Shown: positions 58,990 through 64,000 of the stretch, one piece after another
Layout of the letters: each line of letters opens with the position of its first letter
Numbering within the stretch: position 1 is the first letter of the stretch
Assembly: GCF_028554725.1 (NCBI RefSeq)
Contig: NC_071670.1
Coordinates: forward strand, 20,526,001 to 20,590,000
Direction: 5' to 3'
From: Zeugodacus cucurbitae
Taxonomy: Eukaryota > Arthropoda > Insecta > Diptera > Tephritidae
DNA: 64,000 nucleotides
Notes under the pieces: model-generated
Database searches by the model: none
The model's input: the letters and a program-made list of their open reading frames with translations, nothing else
Told to the model about the DNA's origin: nothing
Made by a program: the position numbers and the translations under genes

Positions 58990-61006
58990 TACTATGTTCG
59001 GACCGGCATTGAAAACATGTTTTCATGGAAAAAAATGGGGTTTCGTTCTAAAACTTGTGTTTTCATCTATACAAAATCTGTCAAACGAAATCACATTGAA
59101 AACCAGTTATGTCGATATAATTATAAGTGAACATTTTCAAAATAATGGAAAAAAAACAGAAGTACAAAAAATGAAATTCGTGGGGTGAGAGGGAGGAATG
59201 GAATTGTGGCAAGATAAGGTGTGTGCTCTTTGAGGGCCTAGAAAAAAAGCCACATTTTAGAGGAAATGACAGTGTAGTTGCAGGAACAAGGAGTGCCATT
59301 CACAGCGGACGAAATTAAAACTAAGATACATAATCCGTCGGAAAGATATAGATAAGTAATCAAATTTGATTAAATAGAGTGTTGTTTATAGAAAAATATC
59401 ATATACTAGAAAATGAACACCATACTGTCACCATATGTTAGCTACACCACCGATAGCTTAGTGAAAGAAAACTTTTATAGTAAGATACATCTTCTTCTTG
59501 ACTGGCGTAGACACAGCTTACGCGGTTATAGCAGAGTCCACAACAGCGCGCCATTCATTTCTTCTTTTGGCAGTTTGGCGCCAATTGGTAATGCTAAGTG
59601 AAGCCAGGTCCTTCTCCACTTGGTCCTTGCAACGGAGGAAGACCTCCCTCTTCCTCGTCTTCCACCAGCGGGTACTGTATCGAACACTTTCAGAACTGGA
59701 GCATTTTCGTCCATTCGAACAACATGACCTAGCCAGCGTAGCCGCCTTCTTTTTATTCGCTGAACTATGTCAATGTCGTCGTATAAATCGTACGGCTGAT
59801 CATTCCATCGTCTGTGGTATTCGCCGTTGCCAATATTTAAGGGACCATAAATCTTCCGCAAAACCTTTCTCTCGAAAACTCCCAGTGTCGTCTCATCTGA
59901 TGTTGACATCGTCCACGCTTCTGCACCATAAAGTAGGACGGGAATGATGAGGGACTTGTAGAGTTTGTTTTTTGTTCGTCCAGAGAGGACTTTACTTTTC
60001 AATTGCCTACTCAGTCCAAAGTAGCACCTGTTGGCAAGAGTGATTCTGCGTTGGATTTCCATGCTGACATTGTTATTGCTGTTAATGCTGGTTCCCAGAT
60101 AGACGAAATTATCAACAACTTCAAAGTTATGACTGTCAACAGTGACGTGGGAGACAAGTCGCGAATGCTTGTTTGATGACAGGAGATATTTCGTCTTGTC
60201 CTCATTCACCTCCTGACCCATACGCTTCGCTTCCTAATCCAGTCTGGAAAAAGCAGAACTAACAGCGCGGGTGTTGTTTCCAATGATATCAATATCATCT
60301 GCGTTCGCCAGTAGCTGTACACTCATATAAAAGATTGTACCTTCTCTGTTTAGCTCTGCAGCTCGAATTAGTTTATCCAGCATCAGATTAATGAAGTAGC
60401 CGCCTTACACATACATGATAGTGAGTCATCCTGTCTAAAACCTCGTTTGGTATCAAACGGCTCGGAGAGGTTCTTACCGATCCTGACGGAGCTTTTTTGT
60501 ATTGCTCAACGTCAACTTACACAGCCGTATTAGTTTCGCAGGGATACCAAATTCAGACATCGGGGTATAGAGGAAGCTCTTTTTTGTGCTGTCGAAAGCA
60601 GCTTTAAAATCGACAAAGAGAGAGGTCTTATCCAAGATTTGGCGCCTGGTAAATATCTGTCAAGTTTTTGATTTTCCAGGTCTAAAGCCACACTGATAAG
60701 GTCCAATCAGTTTGTTGACGGTGGGCTAACAATTATTTTAAAGCATCATCGTTGCGCAAGATATTTATCTGGGTTTTCAAAACCAATACCTTCATTATTA
60801 AAATTTTATTTTCGTAACACGATAAGCAAATATTAAAGATTCTAAAACTTACCATTCTCGTTGCTCAAAATGTAAACAAACAAATAAATTTGTGAACTGT
60901 CAATGAAAACTCATCGAAAACACAAAATGTCGGTCAGAACAACTTTGGTTCCACAATCCACAAATTGTGTTTTCAAGATGTTTTCAATGTCGGTCAGAAC
61001 GTAGTA
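58990..61006. mobile_element. TIR element with TAA duplication, host of an RTE fragment
   Basis: TACTATGTTCGGACCGGCAT is mirrored by ATGTCGGTCAGAACGTAGTA, then both continue TGAAAACA. TAA flanks both ends (58987-58989 and 61007-61009), matching PIF/Harbinger. An inner copy of TCAATGTCGGTCAGAAC-like sequence lies near 60930. Coding sequence was not identified with confidence. About 1.24 kb of it is the inserted RTE fragment. Confidence 0.75.
59488..60727 (-). mobile_element. RTE retrotransposon, 5'-truncated older copy
   Basis: Minus-strand RT from the GPYQCGF region (60700) through motif A (VDFKAAFDS, 60590-60625), a degraded motif C (NADDIDIIGN instead of YADD, about 60280-60310), and the C-terminus RRLRWLGHVVRM (59735-59770). 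About 90% like the 34.6 kb copy by eye, with stops, frameshifts and an altered 3' end lacking the ATGT tail. It is nested in the TIR element at 58990-61006. Confidence 0.85.
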
Positions 61007-61009
61007 TAA

Positions 61010-62470
61010 ACAAAGATGTTAACGATCTCATCATAATATAACGATGGTTAAGATTCGAAACTTCTAAATGACTGATGATTACACAAGTTGTTGAAGATGC
61101 TCTTAGGGGGATCATCAGATATATATATACACATACATATATATGTATAATCGATTTTTTGAGCCCATCTCATGGCATGGCCCTCTTATTAAGATAATAT
61201 CTCAATCAGTTCTCTATCCAATCGTACAATTATAAATGCAATATAAATATATATATATTTCATATATTCGAAACATTTAAACACAATTTACCATTTCCTT
61301 AAAATTCCGATTTATATGAGAAATACGTAGGAAGAAATAAAACTAACGTTTTACAAGACTTTTATATACATACATACATGTCTGTATATTCTAATACTAC
61401 AATAAATTAACTTAACATAAAATTAACTAATATTTAGCTTAATTATAATAAGTAGATTGAGGTGATTGTGACGAAATCAAAATATTTTTAAGCACTTGTT
61501 CTCATGTGTTTTATTTTAAAAATTCTTTCCTTTGAATATGCGAGTTGACGCTATATAAAAGCTTATCCTTTGGGTCGCTCTGTCTTCTATCTGAAATAGC
61601 CTTGTCCCAAATCAAAACCTCGTTAGGCGCATGCGCTGAACTCTCTCATTTAGCATGAGAGCATCCAAACTAAATACACAGCTTCAATATATGCATGTAG
61701 TACATGCATATGTGTGTATTTACATACATTCATGTGTGTATAAGTGTGCGAGTATACACATAGATAGCATGTTGTGCATAAAAAGCGTTAAGGATATTGC
61801 ATGGTAGATACTTATTATATAAAATTACTGTCGCCTCAATTGGCCAATGACAGGCATTCATAAGGAAGCATTTCAAATCTAAATTCAGCCGCACTGAAGG
61901 GTGGGTCGGAAAAATGACACGCCCCACATGAATAATGAAAATTTGTCCTTCCCAAATAAACTGGAGTTAGTGAAACTCATCATAGAATTCTTTATCATAC
62001 GGTTGTCTAGTTGTGAAATCTGTTCGGGTCCGTTTAGTTTAAACAATGGTGAATTCTTGTGAATAAAGTACTTTAGATATAATTATGTGCGTGTTTTTAT
62101 ATTAGTCGTTTCATAATTCATTAATTTGTAATTCATAGTTAGTTTTGGATCGGTGCTAATATGTGTGAATACATACATACGTACGTGTGAAAAGTGCCAT
62201 TGTTTACATGTCAACGGTGTGACAAAGTAAATCGAATGTTGAATTACATAAATGTTTAATATTTGATATTAAGGAAAAGTGTATTTAAAAAGTTAAAGAA
62301 GAAAATTATAATAAGTTCTTCAAATTGCCATTTGCTAATACGTAGTCCTGCATATTTATATGCGGGATATATATAGATTCAAAAACAGTGCTTCAAAATT
62401 TATTCGCCGACGACTTTTGACGCCTCTCGGGCGTTTAAGCTCGAGGAGGATTTTGTAGGGAGTTGTGTGA
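61010..62470. other. Upstream region of the last gene, no element assigned
   Basis: A+T-rich with several ATACATAC/CATATGTG microsatellite-like runs (61125-61150 and 61690-61745). Probably promoter and 5' UTR of the gene starting at 62473; a transcription start could not be picked. Confidence 0.35.
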
Positions 62471-62472
62471 CA

Positions 62473-62592
62473 ATGTCGATGTATTCAACGACGGATAAAA
62501 TGAAAATGTCTGCTCCTACCTGCTTTCCTGGTCGATACAGCCCGACCTATCGGGGTCCGGATCAGATGAGGAGATGCATGCCGAATCCTTCT
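62473..62592 (+). CDS. First coding exon of an unrecognised gene
   Basis: ATG at 62473, preceded by GTGTGACA, opens 40 codons that end exactly at a strong donor (TCT|GTAAGT). The sequence is much more GC-rich than its surroundings (roughly 50%). It encodes a Ser/Tyr/Pro-rich piece with YSPTYRGPDQMRRCMPNPS, Cys and Met residues, and no signal peptide or membrane segment. I did not recognise the family. The rest of the gene lies beyond 64000 or in later exons not visible here. Base composition and a clean phase-0 donor support a real exon. Confidence 0.6.
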
Positions 62593-62599
62593 GTAAGTA

Positions 62600-63415
62600 A
62601 TAAAAAAGAAAAGTGTGCATGCAAAAAACTGTGGGGAAACTACATATACATATATATAATTGAGCTGTCATCGATTGGTCACTTCTCTGCTCGCTATCTT
62701 TGGGCGCTGCTCACCTGTAAAACGTGTACATGTGAGAGCAACAACAAAGTTATCTAGTTGATTCGTGCAGGAGAGTACACGGATACCTCATTAAAAATTC
62801 TATCGTCGCTTGCTGAGTGCTCCCAAATTTTGTATTACATATATAGACTATTGCGCAGGATTAAGAGGACATTTTAGCGCATGCTTGCACCATAAATGCT
62901 GTCTGTCTGTTTGAATTAAGAGAATATGCCTTCTATTGGCTTCTCTATAACACTTAGCCAATCGATGACAGCATTTGTTTGAATTAATATACCGTGAATA
63001 TAGTGGATATTGCAATAACATACGATTTTATGTTTAGATATCTATGCTAATATTGAGGAAAGATATACATAAATGTCACCGCTATAAAAGCTTTATTATT
63101 TATACTTTGGAAAAAATCCTTATCACAATAAATGACTTCATGTTTAAGTGTGCGTCAATACCATTACAAACTTTTTGAATTATTCAATTTGGATATTCCA
63201 TTAGAAAGATATCGCATGTTTAAATTTGTAAAATTTGTAATTCAGAAAAATTGATATAAATCTCAAAAAAAAAAAAACAATAGCTTAATTCTGAGTATGC
63301 AGTTATATTTATTAATGCTTTATTTCTATTTTCCGCACAAAAAATCGACAATACCATGCTCATAGTACAGTTAGTATTAGTCCACTATGCAGATCGGGTC
63401 ACTTCATAGAAAATA
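62600..63415. other. Start of a long intron, no feature assigned
   Basis: A+T-rich. A poly(A) run is at 63267-63279. Confidence 0.4.
63338..63361. repeat. 24-bp direct repeat, left copy
   Basis: CAAAAAATCGACAATACCAT plus four bases recurs at 63977-64000, the window's last bases. The right copy lies in the Tc1 transposase remnant, the left one outside the element's TIR, so homology may continue past the end. Confidence 0.7.
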
Positions 63416-63416
63416 C

Positions 63417-64000
63417 AGTGGTGGCCATATCATATGCAACTTAAATACGATTTTAGAAAAAGTATGTATATCTTACCATTAAACTTGGGAGACTGTTGAT
63501 TGGTAATGAAATTATTTTAATTTGGTATTATTACTATTATTTAGCGCTTATAAACCAAAAGATTTGCATTCTTAAAAAAAAATACGAATACCATTTTGAT
63601 TTCACCTCTTAAATTACGTGGACAAAACATATGCAACTTTTTGGAAGCAATAGTAAAAAATAAGTTTTACTAATATTTTTTTACAAATCCATTGTTTTTT
63701 TATCACTTCACGACATCTTCTTGGCATTTAGGCAATTAAGTTCTCAAAGATTTTCATCAGAATCGATTTTCAGGCTCTTTCAAGTCTCTTAAAAGTTATC
63801 GGTATTTTCAATGTTAGTCCTATCTATGCGCCTTTTAATCAGCTTTTACAAGTTCTCGAAAGGTTTTAGATCTAGGGCTATTCCAAAACATTGATAATAT
63901 TTGCTTAAATACAAGATTTGGCATATTTAAACGTGTCCTTTGGGTCGTTTTCCGGTTCGAAGACCCAACTTCATGGCAAAAAATCGACAATACCATGCTC
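63417..64000. mobile_element. Tc1-like transposon, left end and transposase remnant
   Basis: CAGTGGTGGCCATATCATAT at 63417, preceded by TA, has the form of a Tc1 TIR. On the minus strand, pieces of the C-terminal catalytic half of a Tc1 transposase follow: WVFEPENDPKDTFKYAKSC (63910-63975; NDPK holds the second Asp), DLKPFENL (63860-63885, the Glu region) and KLIKRRIDRTNIENTDNF (63800-63855). Stops abound. The other end is beyond the window. Confidence 0.75.

Noticed and set aside
58994..59188. 64-codon frame at the start of the TIR element, possible Myb-like protein
   Set aside because: Frame is not maintained and the resemblance to Myb/SANT-like helices was too weak to report.

Overview
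This is an A+T-rich insect nuclear window, most likely from a tephritid fruit fly or a close relative. That assignment rests on spliced dipteran-type genes with short GT-AG introns and on the transposon families present; it is inference, since no species-diagnostic locus was seen. Host genes occupy little of the window. Most of the rest is transposable elements, many nested in one another.

Host genes. (1) A six-exon WSCD-type sulfotransferase-like membrane protein on + (9740-17563; 321 codons in frame across five introns). (2) A two-exon COA8/APOPT1-family mitochondrial protein on - (23302-30299) with a 6.5 kb intron full of repeats. (3) A three-exon mitochondrial seryl-tRNA synthetase on - (46065-48469). 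(4) cactin on + (49928-52904), divergent from the synthetase. (5) A first coding exon of an unrecognised gene on + (62473-62592) that runs out of the window.

The most unusual locus is inside the last intron of gene 1. A 2.1 kb element (14933-17041) has near-perfect terminal inverted repeats and subterminal 74-bp repeats. On the opposite strand it carries an intact four-exon gene for a 186-aa DUF4806 protein. It looks like a transposon carrying a DUF4806 gene, and no known transposase is visible in it.

Repeat layout. 0-5.5 kb: Harbinger transposase remnant, a MITE, and a Helitron helicase remnant split by a 5'-truncated RTE retrotransposon with a 13-bp target-site duplication. 6-9.6 kb: TA-flanked MITE, hAT element with 8-bp duplication, dispersed repeat family A (recognised by TATACTCTCGCAA ends). 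11-18 kb: RTE copy, MITE and DUF4806 element inside introns, then a pogo-like MITE. 19-23 kb: mariner, old RTE, MITE. 23.5-31.4 kb: MITEs and a MADF fragment in the COA8 intron and upstream of the gene. 29.4, 31.6 and 48.7 kb: a foldback-like family whose centre holds 0, about 3.6 and 1 copies of a ~107-bp unit. 33.2-40.6 kb: a Harbinger element (transposase plus convergent Myb/SANT-like gene) broken up by a solo LTR, a nearly complete 3.3 kb RTE element and a family A copy. 40.8-42.4 kb: another RTE copy. 43.6-45.8 kb: a deletion derivative of a different non-LTR element with a PHD-like zinc finger and APE endonuclease. 54.5-58.2 kb: family A array with a TA-flanked 746-bp Tc1-type MITE. 59-61 kb: RTE fragment inside a TIR element. 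63.4-64 kb: Tc1 transposase remnant.

No rRNA, tRNA or CRISPR locus was recognised by eye; a covariance-model scan was not possible.
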